Below, piece by piece: positions 1-11,735 of a DNA stretch of 64,000 nucleotides. Below the pieces are notes generated by a model. The model did not search any database and was not told the origin of the DNA. It worked only from the letters and a program-made list of their open reading frames with translations. Made by a program: the position numbers and the translations under genes. The number at the start of each line of letters is the position of its first letter. Position 1 is the stretch's first letter. Source of the DNA: Calliphora vicina (taxonomy: Eukaryota; Arthropoda; Insecta; Diptera; Calliphoridae); the NCBI RefSeq assembly GCF_958450345.1, contig NC_088784.1:44206278-44270277 (forward strand), given 5' to 3'.

Positions 1-514
1 GAATAATTCGAAAAAGCGTAATTTTTTGCTGACTTTTTTGCCAATTTAAGAATTGAGGTATATTAAATTATTTTTTTTATTAAAACAATTTAAAAAATAA
101 TAGTTAATTTTTTTCCTTAAATTATTTTTCATTAAAGAAGAAACATGGATTAACTGTTAAAATTGCATTGTATAAAAGATTTAATTCGATATTTTTAAAA
201 TTTTTTTCCAAATAATTAAAATCGTGTTTTAAGTCGCTCCTTGTTGCAACATTAGTTCTTTTGTGTAGATTTTGAACTTCTTTTAATGTTAAACTGAACT
301 GAGCTTTTAAATTTTGCGAGTTACTTTCAATATATTCTAAATCAGAGTTTAATGAACTTTCATTTAGTTCTGACCAAAAAGTATATTAAAAAGCGTTACT
401 GCATTACAGGTGACGTTAAAGCCATCTGATTATTTTTTGCTCGATATGTTTTCTGACTTCAATCTGTTAAAGTTTGCTTCCATTGGTTTGTTAATGTAAG
501 CAAAAATGGGAATA
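1..514. other. AT-rich stretch without a recognised gene
   Basis: I see no coding potential and no terminal repeats. The phrase GAATAATTCGAAAAA at the start recurs near 1270-1300, so this may belong to the same repeat as the next feature. Confidence 0.4.
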
Positions 515-1330
515 GATAATTACACTCTGCTACAAAATGACACTTTTTGTCAGAACTTGAAAAGTGACCTAATGGGGGTTGTAGGCCTAGGTGAGGACAT
601 ACTAAAACCGTTTTCAAAGATTTTGAAACACCCTCAAAATTTTGAGATATTTTGAAAAAACTGTTTTAGGGTAGGTCGTAGCACCTCTAAATTTAGGTAG
701 GTCGTAGTACCTCTAATTCATACATTTTTAGACCGATTTAAAAATTTTGTTGAATAACTTTTACAATTTTAATCCGATTTGAATAATTAAAACCATGTTT
801 TATTAAGAACTAAATTTCCTATATATGTTGGTATAAAGTTTTATAAACTTTCATATCAAAATTAGCAATGAAAAGCGACTAAAATCAAAAAAGTTGATAA
901 ATTTTGTTTTTCTTTTAGATATTCTTAAGAAAAACAATACTTATAACTTACAAATGTATAAAAAAATTCACGTAATTTTAAAGCGTAATCAGTTTTCTTT
1001 CCAAACCCCTTAACTAATTTAGTCGGACAAAAACTGACTGAGTTACAGATCGATAAGTTGACGAACATCACTGAAAACGGTTTTTTCAGAATGTACTCAG
1101 CAAGCCCTATATCCCACGCTAGGTCGTTTTCCAAGTTTTTTTTTCCATCGTAGCACCGTGTTATTAAAAGTAATCGCATAATATCTTAAAATAAATTTTA
1201 AAAAATATTCGATTTTGTCGAATAATTCGATACAAAAAACCGGTTTGTGGAATAACTCGAAAACCGTCCTTTTGTAAAAACCGGTTTTTTGAATAATTCG
1301 AAAACCGGGTTGACAACTCTTGACCCATCT
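515..1330. repeat. Dispersed repeat, copy A
   Basis: About 500 bp of this stretch is present in inverted orientation at about 23040-24690. Shared landmarks include CCTAGGTGAGGACATAC near 590 (reverse complement near 24605) and the stretch around 985-1010 (reverse complement near 23055). Copy B carries about 1.2 kb more in the middle, including another inserted repeat. No coding sequence is recognised and the repeat class is unknown. Confidence 0.7.
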
Positions 1331-1540
1331 AAATCAAATCAATTTGTAAAGGGCCTGTCTAATGCACATGCATATCTGATGTACACGGCGGTTAAAATTA
1401 AAGGCTCACACTATACAGGCCATATTTTTAAAATATCAAATTGACACTGTAACATATCCACCTTAATAAGACCTCACCTATTCTTGTATTGTGTAATTTT
1501 TATATATATTTTATACTACAATTTGAGAATTTAAACATAT

Positions 1541-3106
1541 GGGGCAACAAGATCGGTCGAGAACTCTCTGAGTTAGAAGGGGTAAAAATTTCATATTTTG
1601 GCAAACAGGTGTTTTTTCTTATACATGTAACTATTGTTCTTAGCAAAATTCTTCTTCAATATTTCGAAAACAAATATTTAAAAAAAAATAAAAAAAATTT
1701 AATTTTTTTTCCGAAATCAAAAACTTTTTTTTTTTAAATGGGCCTTTTTTTCTTCTTAAAATAAAACTTATATATTTTCCTTGAAGACCTACTTGATCGC
1801 TTAGTGGGATGCGAGTGGGATATCATCAAAATAAATATTTTGTAAATCAAAACATACAATTTTTGACTTTTTTTTGCAAAATCAAAAAATTTGTTGGCAG
1901 TTTTTTTTCAAAATGGACCCTTTTTTAAATTTTTTTTAGCTCAAACAAAACTGATATATTTTCCTATCAAAATAAATATTTTTTAACTCAAGACATAGAA
2001 TTTTTGACTTTTTTTTTGGAAAAATCTAACTTTTTTTCAAAATGGGCCCTTTTTTAAAAAAAATGTTTACTCCAAAGAAGCTTAGGTCCATTTCTTTAAG
2101 ATATTTTTGGTCCCTTAGTGGGATGCGAGTGGGATATCTATCAAAATAAATATTTTGTAACGCATGACATACAATTTTTTAATTTTTTTTTTAAAAAATT
2201 TTTGCTCAAAAGAAAGCATAGATCTTTTTCTTTAAGACCTATTTTGTCGCTTAGTGGGATGTGAGTGGGATATCTATCAAAATAAATATTTTATAACTCA
2301 AGACATACAATTATTGACTTTTTTTTGCAAATTCGAACTTTTCTTCAAAATGGGCCCTTTTTCAATTTTTTTGTAAAAAGAAAGCTTAGATCCATTCCTT
2401 TAAGATATTTTAGGTCGCTTAGTGAGATGCGAGTGGGATATCTACATATCAAAATAAATATTTTGTAACTCAAGACATACAAGTCAAAAATTGTATATCT
2501 TGAGTTATTTATTTTGATAGATATCCCACTAAGCGACCAAAAAGGTCTTCAAGGAAAATATCTAAGCTTTTGTGTGAGCAAAAAAAAAAATTAAAAAAGG
2601 GTCCATTTTGAAAAAAAGTCAACAAAGTTTTTGATTTTGCAAAAAAATTTTAAAATTTGTATGTTTTGAGTTACAAAACATTTATTTTGATAGAGATCGA
2701 TCTCGCATCCCACTAAGCGACCAAATAGGTCTTCAAGGAAAATATCTAAGCTTTATTTTAAGAAAAAAAGGCCCATTTTTAAAAAAAGTAAAAAAGTTTT
2801 TTATTTCGGAAAAAAAATATTAAATTTTTTTATTTTTTGAAAGATTGAAGAAAGAGCTATCTAAACTATTTGGGACACATTTTGCTAAAAATAATAGGTA
2901 ATAAGTTACATGGATAAGAAAAAAACACTTGCTTGGCCAAAATGTCAAACTCAGAGATTTCTCGACCTAACTCAGAGAGTTCTATACCGATCTTGTTGAA
3001 AAATTGTGTCTGAATTACTATCCAATAAAACTAACCTTTGTGCAAATTTCATACCGATCGGAAGACATCGATTTCAAAAGTTGGTTCTCTTGACAAGAAA
3101 TGCCCC
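1541..3106. mobile_element. Foldback, non-autonomous relative of the 36.6-kb element
   Basis: The 1566-bp element begins GGGGCA and ends TGCCCC, and is flanked by ATAT on both sides (1537-1540, 3107-3110). It is two inverted arms back to back with no coding region. Both arms carry subrepeats containing CGCTTAGTGGGATGCGAG: four forward (near 1798, 2112, 2250, 2411) and two reversed (near 2515, 2700). Arm sequence and subrepeats match the terminal repeats of the 36597-40644 element. The left arm lacks about 120 bp just inside its tip, running from GGGGCA directly to ACAAGATCGGTC. Confidence 0.85.
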
Positions 3107-3453
3107 ATATGTATCACATTTTTATATGATATATCTTGAAAATACCTTAGATTTGATAACTTATGTATATGCCAAGGCGTTAAAAAATTTTCGAAAAAGA
3201 GGGCAGGGAATTGGAGGCCTGAAGTTTTCAAAATAAGGCCTCATGACTTCACCTTTTTTCTTCTGGATTTATATTCATAAATACGAATATATTTATGTAT
3301 GTACGTACGCAGTACATGTTCAATTTTGCATTTTATGCAGTATTTATTCCAGTCATCATTTAAGGTTGTTCATTTGAATTCAACACAATTTGAGATTTTC
3401 AGCGAGTCCGAAAATGGTTTACAAATAAACACAATACCGTAATGATATCAGAC
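3107..3453. other. Spacer, nothing recognised
   Basis: Non-coding, AT-rich, with a short TATGTATGTACGTACG run near 3294. A small ORF at 3006-3236 lies mostly in the foldback arm and is not a gene. Confidence 0.4.
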
Positions 3454-3456
3454 TTA

Positions 3457-4083
3457 CGGCCATTTTCACAATGTACGATTAAAAGTTAACGTGAACTTTA
3501 ACCGCAAGTTAGGCTAATATGAATTTCACAATGTACGATTAATTCTTAACTGACACTATTTAACAACAAAGTTGCTGTTAAATATAAAAGAACATGGGAA
3601 AACATTTATATTTTTGTAATATTTATAATTTTAAAAAGTGTAAAGCGAAGAAAAGTAAATGTTTGCACGTTGTGATCCATATACCACCGGATATTGCACT
3701 TACAAACCAAACAACAAATGTGCACTTTTCCTTGTTGGTTTTCAGTAATTGTTGTTCAGTTTGTTCTGTAAATTTTACAGTTAGGTACCTTAATATTTTT
3801 GAGTTTTATACGTTTTTTTATTATACCACTAAGAAAACACAAATTATTATTTTTTATGCCGTCTTTTAGACAATTTTTTATATTTCAATCTTTCATTACA
3901 CTATTTTTCGTAAACAAATGTATGCATTATTGCCATACTTTCTACTGAATGCTTTGGTTAAGTAATCAAATGATGGTGAAACGTAAATCGGTAACCGTTG
4001 GTTAAATGGTCCCCGTTAAACAAACCGACAGTTAGTTAATTTTCCGGTTAAAATGAAATAATCGTACATTGTGAAAATGGCCG
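3457..4083. mobile_element. PIF/Harbinger-like MITE (TTA duplication)
   Basis: A perfect 25-bp terminal inverted repeat starts CGGCCATTTTCACAATG at 3457 and ends at 4083. Both sides are flanked by TTA (3454-3456, 4084-4086), the TWA-type duplication usual for PIF/Harbinger. Part of the terminal repeat (CACAATGTACGATTA) recurs internally near 3526. The element is 627 bp with no credible ORF. A 91-aa ORF inside it resembles nothing I know. Confidence 0.85.
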
Positions 4084-4345
4084 TTAAGGGTATAGGGTAA
4101 CATAGAGACGAGACGTAATTGTCAAAAGCCTTTCACTTGCAACAACAAAATACATTGTCTAAAATGTATTTTTGTATAATTCTCTATGCTTTATAAATCA
4201 CTTCACCTTACATTTTTCATATACCGCACTTAGTGTTTATAAAAAAACGGTTTGCCGGTTAACCAAAAATTGGACTTTTTTAGAAAACCGGTTTTTCGGT
4301 TAATCGACTACATTGAAAGGAATTAATTTAAAAGTTTAAACAATA

Positions 4346-4569
4346 CACTGAATCAATTAAGTCTCCGTACAGATTATATCATTTCATATATGGCTAATTT
4401 ATTATTTGTTAACAAGGTGTTTATTAAATTAATACATTTTTTTTCATAATATCTATTTTAAATTATAAAATAACATAAACAAAATATAACAATATTCATT
4501 AAAAACATAAAAAATAAAACAATTTCTTCAACTTCACTAAAAACAATCCCAAAAAAAGTCTCCGTACAG
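4346..4569. repeat. Left IR/DR terminal repeat of the Tc1 element
   Basis: The outer direct repeat lies at about 4361-4372 and the inner at about 4558-4569. Both contain GTCTCCGTACAG, the presumed transposase binding sites by analogy with other IR/DR elements. Confidence 0.8.
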
Positions 4570-4606
4570 TTCATCGTTTTTAGATTAAAATCCCTTATAA
4601 TGACTT

Positions 4607-5635
4607 TTAATATGTGGTTGGTCCTCCTTTATTGGAAATTACTGCATTTAACCGGCTTTTCATTGAATGTACCAGCTTTGTTGTGGTCGTAGGATCTATT
4701 TTTTCCCATTCTTCCCGAATAACAGCTTTAAGTTGGTCTTTATTGGATATAATGTGCTGCCGGATCTTTTTTTCCAAGTGGTCCCACAAATGCTCAATCG
4801 GGTTGAGATCGGGTGACTGCGGTGGGTGTTTTAACTGCATTGGGACATTATTAGTGATCCATTCTTTCACTATTCCAGAGGTGTGTTTTGGATCGTTGTC
4901 CTGCTGGAAGTAATACAAGTGCCCCAAACCTAATTTTTCCGCGCTTTGTTTAAGGTTTTCTTCCAATATATTTAAATAAGCAAATTTGTCCATTGTATTT
5001 TCAATAAAAACGAGGTTACCAACACCAGAAGAGGCCATACATCCCCATACCATTACGCTACCTCCGCCATGCTTTACAGTTGGGGTCGAATGCTTCGAGT
5101 ACATTTCGGTATTTGGCTTTCTCCATACCATTCATCTTCCATCTGACCCAAAAACATTAAATTTGCTTTCATCACTGAAAATTACTCTATCCCAAAACAA
5201 AAAATCCTTATCAATATGTTCAGAGGCGTAATCTAATCTCTTTTTCAAATTGGCCTTTCGAACATACGGCTTCTTACGACTAACCCGTCCATTATATACA
5301 TTTCTTTTAAGGACGTTTCTTACCGTTTGGGGGTCTACAGTGATTCCGTCACTAGATTTCAAGTTTCCAGCAATGAGACACGCACTAATTTTGGGATTGT
5401 TGTTTACGGTTCGTATAATTCTCCTCTCCAAGTGTTGGTCTATTTTCCTTGGACGGCCAGTTCTAGGTTTGTTTGTCATTGTTCCAGTTTTTTTAAATTG
5501 TTGAATGACGTATTGAATGGATGAACGTGGTCTTTTAACAATTTCACTTATTTCCGATAGGCTTTTTCCATTATTTTTAAGGTCAATTATAATTTTTTTT
5601 GTATCTATTGAAATCTGCTTATTTTTGCACTCCAT
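4607..5635 (-). pseudogene. Tc1-like transposase, one nonsense codon
   Basis: A cut-and-paste transposase of the DD34E class. Reading starts at ATG 5635 (MECKNKQ). Residues 1-110 form a paired-like helix-turn-helix DNA-binding region with a GRPRK AT-hook-type motif. The catalytic triad is D155 (IFSDESKF), D246 (QQDNDPKHTS) and E281 (SPDLNPIEHLWD), with 34 residues between the last two. A TGA at 5132-5134 interrupts an otherwise continuous frame between FGSDGR and MVWRKP. The family has Trp there, so a TGG to TGA change is the simplest explanation. Length is 341 codons plus the stop, normal for Tc1. Without readthrough the product ends before the second catalytic Asp and is inactive. Confidence 0.93.
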
Positions 5636-5754
5636 AATTTTTAATTTTATTAATTAACACTTTCGTTTAGAGAAAACACTACTTTCTTTGATATTCAATA
5701 CTTTTTAGATCAAAAGAAAATGCTAGGTTACCGTTATAATACAAAAACAAACAT

Positions 5755-5976
5755 TGTACGGAGACTTTTTCGGTGTAAAAAACAGTGTTGCCATGTAAAA
5801 GTCATTATTACATGAGCATATTTGCAATATAACTCATAAAGTTGCCACATTGTAGTTCACTACTATTCATATATTAAATTAAAAAGTTCAATTATTAGAG
5901 ATTTTATGTTTTTAGGGTAAAAATATAACATCAGTTACGAACAAAACATCTGTACGGAGACTTATTTGATTCAGTG
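5755..5976. repeat. Right IR/DR terminal repeat of the Tc1 element
   Basis: Mirror of the left repeat, with TGTACGGAGAC at about 5755-5765 (inner) and 5951-5961 (outer). Confidence 0.8.
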
Positions 5977-6178
5977 TACATATTTATATGTAGAAAACAT
6001 AAAATATCCAATAAAGTATACACAGCTTTCAAATTTGTAGTTTTTAGTAGTCAGGAATGGTTAATATTTAATCACTATAAATATGCAAAAGTGCTAAGTC
6101 CATTTTATTTTGTAAAAATTTCAAAATAATTATCTCAGTCAAATGGAATTGAATAAAAATATGTTACTAAATATATTT

Positions 6179-7259
6179 TGTACGTTTTTACCTTTTCAAA
6201 ATATTGGTTTATTGGTTTACTTTTGATTGCAAATACTCTTTATTTATTCAAATGTACAACAACAGAATTAAATAGTCACTCAGTGTGTGTATACAAGTTT
6301 ATAAATTCGCAGAAATACACACTCATACTTTATAATGTACAAGTATACACTGGCAATGCAGTTGATATCTTTACTTAACGATGTTTCAAATTAGACTCAT
6401 CCACTACTGCAACCGCACTCACTATTTATTGTTCTTAACGGTCAAAACTCGTATATTATAATTCTAGAACTTTTGATGTTAATGTAAGCAGCTTAAACAT
6501 TTAGTGTTGCCATACTTAAAAACAATGCTACTCAACCGCATGCTATCAACATTGGCCCATAATCATAGTCAAACACTAAAGTCGGTTCTTTTTAAAAACA
6601 ACTTTAAATTAAAAACCCGCTTTATATTATTTCCCAACTATAGTCAAAATTAAAGTATGTTTTAAATTGAACCGACTTTAACTGGGTGCCACCTCAAATG
6701 TAGAAAATGTTTTCATACAATATACAACAAAATACAGACAAGTGGCAACGCTGAACAGCTGACATAGAAAATTAAAACAAAAACCAAAAAAGGTAAACAA
6801 TAAAAGTAACCGGGACAACTAAAGAAAAAAAGTTTTTTGTGGTGGAAAAATGGAAAAGATAAGAATAATATCATATTTAGACTAATTTTATTGATAATTG
6901 CAAAATCTCTCCCAAATTCTTGTAACTTAATTTTTTTTACTTTTTGCCGAACTTTTTTACATGGCGAAGAACAGCTGATGCTGTTGTTAAATGAGTTAAT
7001 AACAGCTTCAGCTTGTTTTATATTTACAGTCGACTTTAACGTCATAAATATACTTTAACTTGTCTATGATAGATTAAAGTCCACTCTTAAGTAAAGACGA
7101 CTTTATTTATATTAAAATATACTTTATTTCTGACTATGATTATGGACCATTGTTAATAAGTAGAAGCTTCTACTGATGGACATTTTTATAAACATGATGA
7201 ATGTTGCAGGCGGTCGTTACATACCGTTAAATTCAAATCGCTATTGCTAATTCGTAACA
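6179..7259 (-). mobile_element. Old solo LTR, interrupted by a MITE
   Basis: Both ends match the complete solo LTR at 7329-7927: TGTACGTTTTTACC at the left, TTCGTAACA at the right. The shared internal track includes TTTGATTGCAAAT, CTCTTTATTTATT and the block around 6240-6290. The middle is interrupted at 6554-7148 by a MITE. Flanks ATTT and ATTC may be a decayed 4-bp duplication. No internal region remains, as expected after LTR-LTR recombination. Confidence 0.65.
6554..7148. mobile_element. MITE nested in the solo LTR
   Basis: Terminal inverted repeats GGYCCATAATCATAGTCA at both ends, with ATT on both sides (6551-6553, 7149-7151) as a possible 3-bp duplication. The interior repeats ACTTTAA-type motifs. 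Minus-strand and plus-strand ORFs of 73-110 aa inside are not recognisable proteins. Superfamily unassigned. Confidence 0.7.
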
Positions 7260-7328
7260 ATTCATAAAATTTCAACTAAAAAATGTAAATCATAAATTAG
7301 TTTATTAAATATTTAATGATTTAGATAT

Positions 7329-7927
7329 TGTTACGTTTTAACCTTTTCAAAACGCTGGTTTATTTCCTTTAAATAAACCGGATACTTTTGATTGCAAATA
7401 AAAGCCGTTTAGTAGTTTGAAAATTGTAACAACTCTTTATTTATTTAAAATGTACAACAACCACAGAATTAAATAGCCACTCAATGTTTTTTATACAGGA
7501 TTATAAATTCTCAGAATTACAGACACAATTTATAATGTACACGAATTTACTTGAAAAACACAACACACTTTAAGGCACTCAGTTGATGTTTATTCGAAAA
7601 GCGTCTGTGATAAACTCACTAACGACTGCAACCTCTGCCACTATTTATAACACTGGATTACCATCTAGAAAGCTCTTTAACTGTCAAAGTTCGAATATTC
7701 TTGATCATACGCCATCTGTGGTGTACTTTCTACAATGTTCTTTAACTGAATATTCGAATACAGCGTTGCCAACTTACGATCAAATCAACTGAAAGCTTTT
7801 ATTTAACAATGCCCACAGATATGTAACAGTCTGCCATTACAGCACTGTTATTTAAAAGTAGCATTATACTACTTTTAAATCAGCCCTTAAAATCGTTATA
7901 TTTGAATTCAAGTACAATTTCGTAACA
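7329..7927 (-). mobile_element. Complete solo LTR with ATAT duplication
   Basis: The 599-bp unit begins TGTTACG and ends CGTAACA and is flanked by ATAT on both sides (7325-7328, 7928-7931). Read on the minus strand it has TATAAATAGTGGCAGAGG (TATA box region, near 7640) followed by an AATAAAGAGTTG poly(A)-type signal (near 7440). This promoter-then-poly(A) order is typical of an LTR. The 4-bp duplication fits the Ty3/Gypsy group. No protein-coding part is present in the window, so the parent family is unknown. Confidence 0.85.
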
Positions 7928-7931
7928 ATAT

Positions 7932-8265
7932 GTATCTATTATCCCTTCGACTTTCTTAAATGAAACAGATAATGTTTCACTTACCACAATTATACACTAA
8001 GCTAACGAAATGATTAATAAAATGACATTTAATTGACATTATGCGGAATTTAATTTTTAATAGCTTCATTATGTGCAATTGATTTTGAGAAAGCTTTTAA
8101 GTAAACTCATCGTCTCTACTATATAGAATCATTTGCTGAATCCACAAAACCCCTTGTATCGAGTGTATTATTGTATTAAAATACAATAGTGTAAGCTTGT
8201 TGTTGGTAATTTTCATAAAAAAACTAAAAAACTCTTATACACTTTTATTTTATATGTTTTTAAAA
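7932..8265. other. Spacer, nothing recognised
   Basis: Non-coding, AT-rich; no repeat ends seen. Confidence 0.35.
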
Positions 8266-8270
8266 TGTTG

Positions 8271-9029
8271 CACAGAGGGATGGCTTCATACAATTTTTTT
8301 TCAAGAATTATAATAAGTGGTCGTAAAGCGCTGAAATTCGGCACCGAGAATTATATGGACCAAACTAAGAAAAAAATAAAATCTAAGGAAATGTCTAGAA
8401 ATTTGGTACATACATTTATTGAAACAAAAAAGGAACGCATGCCGAGTTTCAATAAAATCGGTCACGACCACCGCCCATTAAACCCATGTATAGATACGAA
8501 TTTTTTTGATATTTCGTATTATTCGACAAAAAATGTTAAGTTTTCGTCCTGTTCCGAAAACTTCCGAAAAATATTTTTTTTTAATCGAAACAAGACACTC
8601 CCACCTTTCATTTTATTAAAAAATCAGCTTGGCTGAAAGTGGGGCTACATTTTTTTTCCATGGAAAATCAAAAATAAAATAATTTTTAGAGACTTATAGA
8701 TTTGGGCATATCTTGTTAACGGTTTATGATATTCCCACAATTTTGTATTTATGGACAAAAGTTATATTTTACAAATATGTTAAAGGTAAATGGTATTATT
8801 AGAAAAATTATACATATATGAACCACTGAATTGCTTGAAAATATAAGTAAATTTTTGCTTAACACCCTTGCATGGACTTTACTTAAATTTTTTATAAATA
8901 AAATTAAATTTTTCTTAAAACTATAAATGCACATTTCATCTTTAAACATTTCTCTACAAAATTGCATCATTTGATTTTTGAAATTGAGTGTTTGAAAAAT
9001 TGACTTTTTGACACCAAAATCCCTCTGTG
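8271..9029. mobile_element. Non-autonomous element, CACAGAGGGAT ends, 5-bp duplication
   Basis: An 11-bp perfect inverted repeat CACAGAGGGAT sits at both ends, flanked by TGTTG on both sides (8266-8270, 9030-9034). A 5-bp duplication with CACA tips faintly recalls Transib, but the tip does not match that family well and I leave it unassigned. The 123-aa ORF at 8265-8636 starts outside the element and resembles no family. Confidence 0.55.
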
Positions 9030-9060
9030 TGTTGTATTGGTTTCCGTGCTGTCATAATAT

Positions 9061-9590
9061 TGTTACGAAATTGTACTTGAATTCAAATATAACGATTTTA
9101 ACGGCTGATTTAAAAGTAGCCTAATGCTTTCAAATAACAGTGCTGTAAAACAAACTGTAACATATCTGTGGGAATTATTAACATTGAAAAAAAGCTTTCA
9201 GTTGACCATTGATCGTAAGTTGGCAACGCTGTTTGCTGCGACCGTATATTCGAATTCGAATATTCAGTTAAAGAACATTGTAGAAATGGAGCTTTCTGGA
9301 TGGTAATGCAGTGTTATAAATAGTGGCAGAGGTTGCAGTAGTTAGTCAGTTTATCAGAGACACTATTCGAATAAACATCAACTGAGTGCCTTAAGGTGTG
9401 CTGTATTTTTCAAGTGAATTCGTGTACATTATAAAGTGTTTGTATTTCTGAGAATTTATAAACGTGTATAAAAAACATTGAGTGACTATTTAATTCTGTG
9501 GTTGATGTATATTTTAAATAAAGAGTTGTTACAATTTTTAAACTACTCTTTAAACTACTACGGCTTTTATTTGCAATCAAAAGTATTTGT
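9061..9590 (+). mobile_element. Solo LTR, 3'-truncated, same family
   Basis: Starts TGTTACGAAATTG and follows the 7329-7927 LTR in the opposite orientation, including TATAAATAGTGGCAGAGG near 9315 and AATAAAGAGTTG near 9519. Homology stops after CAATCAAAAGTATT, about 60 bp short of the expected end. No duplication is seen. Confidence 0.8.
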
Positions 9591-9666
9591 TATTGAGAAG
9601 AAGAATAAAAATACAAAAAATATTTCTTAATGTCAGCAGCTAATTTATTTAATAGAAAAAATAAAA

Positions 9667-9862
9667 ATGGAAATTAACGTAGCTGAAGAGGTGAGAATAT
9701 AAATAAAAAGTAGATTTATTTATTCATTATTAATTTTTATGTTTTAGTCAAAACCAAAACGAGTGCATCGTAATGTGACAAGAAAGTGGTCAGTCACTTG
9801 GTTCAGAGTGAGGAACCTAAATTACAACAAAGCAAAACATTGGGAGGGATATACAGGCGTCG
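9667..9862 (+). CDS. Possible two-exon gene start, truncated
   Basis: Exon 1 would be 9667-9690 (MEINVAEE) with AAAA before the ATG. A 57-bp intron at 9691-9747 begins GTGAGA and ends TTATGTTTTAG. Exon 2 from 9748 continues in frame with a basic, Trp-rich stretch (SKPKRVHRNVTRKWSVTW). The intron length is typical of flies. The frame runs into the foldback element beginning at about 9863, so the rest is lost or displaced. I do not recognise the protein. It could be a host gene fragment, the 5' end of an element gene, or chance. Confidence 0.35.
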
Positions 9863-11050
9863 CACAGTGGGGCAAATCGAAATTTTTTGGAAATAAATCT
9901 GGCATTTCTAAACGGCTGGTCCGATCGGGATACAATTTTACGTGGCCGTAGCCAAGGGGCATTCGAGTTTAAGTTATTAAAATGGGCCAGGGGCGTCGAT
10001 ATAGGGGCTCAAAGTAGGGTACCTTCGACATGTACAATTTTTAAACACGTACTAGGTCTTCAAAAAACATGCTTGGGTGTGCTATTTATCTCTTCTAATT
10101 TTCAAGTTATAGGCATTTAATAATCTAAATTTTAGAATTTGGCCATACCTTGGCCCGCTCTTTTAAAAATATAGGGCGTAATTTTGGACCGAATGGACTT
10201 GAATTGTTAGTTAGACAACTAAATTAGTAATAATATACAAACGATTTGAGGTCAATATCTATTATGGATCCAAAAATAAACGATTTTCAAATTAAATATT
10301 AAAAAAACAGTAGATTTTTGCTGTTTTTTGGGCGAAAAGGTGACTTAACTCTTTTTTTATTCAAAAAAAAAAACTTTCTTAAAGAACATAGAACAAGTCT
10401 ATGTTTTTCTGTAAGGTATCTTTACGTAGAACATTTTGGTACAAAAAACACGTAAACATTTTTAAAATATGTCGTTCCTACGCCCTCCGGAATTTGACCT
10501 ATTTTTTATCAAAAATTCAACTTTGGGCCACATGTTCTAAAATCCCAAAGCTTGGATCAGAAAACAAAAAGCAGCTTTGGAAACCTTGATGTGTTCCCTA
10601 TTTTTCGCCGAAGTATTTTCCCAGCCCCGAAGGAAATGTGGACCCTATAGGCAAAATTGTAAAAATACCAATTTTGGGATTTTCGCTCCAATTTTTAGGA
10701 ATTGCGGGATTGCCTTTGACCTTTTGACAAGTTTTTTTACGCCTTGTTATTTATAATGACAAACATAAAAAACTTTAAAAATTTCATTGAGTTTCTTTAA
10801 TAAATAAAGATTTTATTACATATTCATTGAGTTTCTAAAACTAAAATTTATATACAAATTTTAATAGAATTGCAAATATTAGGAACAATTTGATCCACAT
10901 TTATAGGGATCTATATTGTTTTGTTTAGATAAGTTAATTTATGGTCTTACAAAAAAAAATTTCAAGTCAATATCTCAATTAGATTCAAAAATATGCCACT
11001 TTAACACTCCGTCTATCAAAACTATTACACTTTTTCATACTAAAAAGTTT
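9863..11050. repeat. Left arm of a large foldback element
   Basis: Begins CACAGTGGGGCAAATCG. From about 10075 to 11045 it is the imperfect inverted partner of 12407-13400: for example GTGCTATTTATCTCTT near 10078 against its complement near 13325, and TTGGACCGAATGGACT near 10182 against 13215. The outer 200 bp also match a third copy at 34454-34648. The right arm's outer part differs. No transposase is seen. Confidence 0.75.
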
Positions 11051-11735
11051 GTATAAATTTTCTTAATATATTATTCAACACAAGTCATTGGTTCTGACTA
11101 GTGTTCCTACGGGGGAAAATTACACGGGAATATTTTTTTGTTAATTTTTTCGGGAATTTCTTCATAAATTTTCTTCTAAAAGTTCAATTTTCAAATTCGT
11201 TTCGATGGTCAAATTTGTTGCTAATTGAATCATTCTATTATATCCATAGATTTTTTCGGTTCTAGCAACAGATAGTCAGTTGGCAAAGAAGTGTTACGGT
11301 TGAAATAACCGAATTTTTTTCACTCAACTCAATCCACAGCAGAAAAGTTTATGCCCTTAAATGAGTTATTAGATGCCTAACATTACAACTTTTAAAGATA
11401 TTCAATGATTATTATTTATATTTAGAAAATATAATAACAATAATAGTGGTTCAAATTTGTTTCTACATTCAGATATGAAAAATGTCTCTAACTGTATAGA
11501 TTTAAAATAGTCGAAATTCTTAAGTTTTTTAATTAAACAAAGAATTTATTAATTTTATACTGATTAAAACTACGACTGTGCAAATACCGATAAAATGCCA
11601 CTATTAAATTAGAAACCCTTATAAAGGCTGGACCAACATTATACAACCAAATATAATTATTTTTTACTTATTTTAAAAATTGATAAGTCAATTTATCCGA
11701 AAAAAATTGTATGGTTTTTGGTTTAATTTAGTGTT

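Larger units (their letters stand above)
4346..5976. mobile_element. Tc1-like DNA transposon, complete
   Basis: The 1631-bp element is flanked by TA on both sides (4344-4345, 5977-5978), the Tc1/mariner duplication. The outer 27 bp, starting CACTGAATCA, match their inverted partner at 26 of 27 positions. The motif GTCTCCGTACAG occurs at both the outer and the inner edge of each terminal repeat, giving an IR/DR structure with terminal repeats of about 220 bp. The minus-strand transposase lies between them. Good terminal repeats with a single coding lesion suggest a fairly recent insertion. Confidence 0.95.

Noticed and set aside
4614..5524. Plus-strand ORFs over the Tc1 transposase
   Set aside because: Shadows of the minus-strand transposase frame.
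8265..8636. 123-aa plus-strand ORF
   Set aside because: Begins outside a small transposon and reads through its terminal repeat; no family resemblance.
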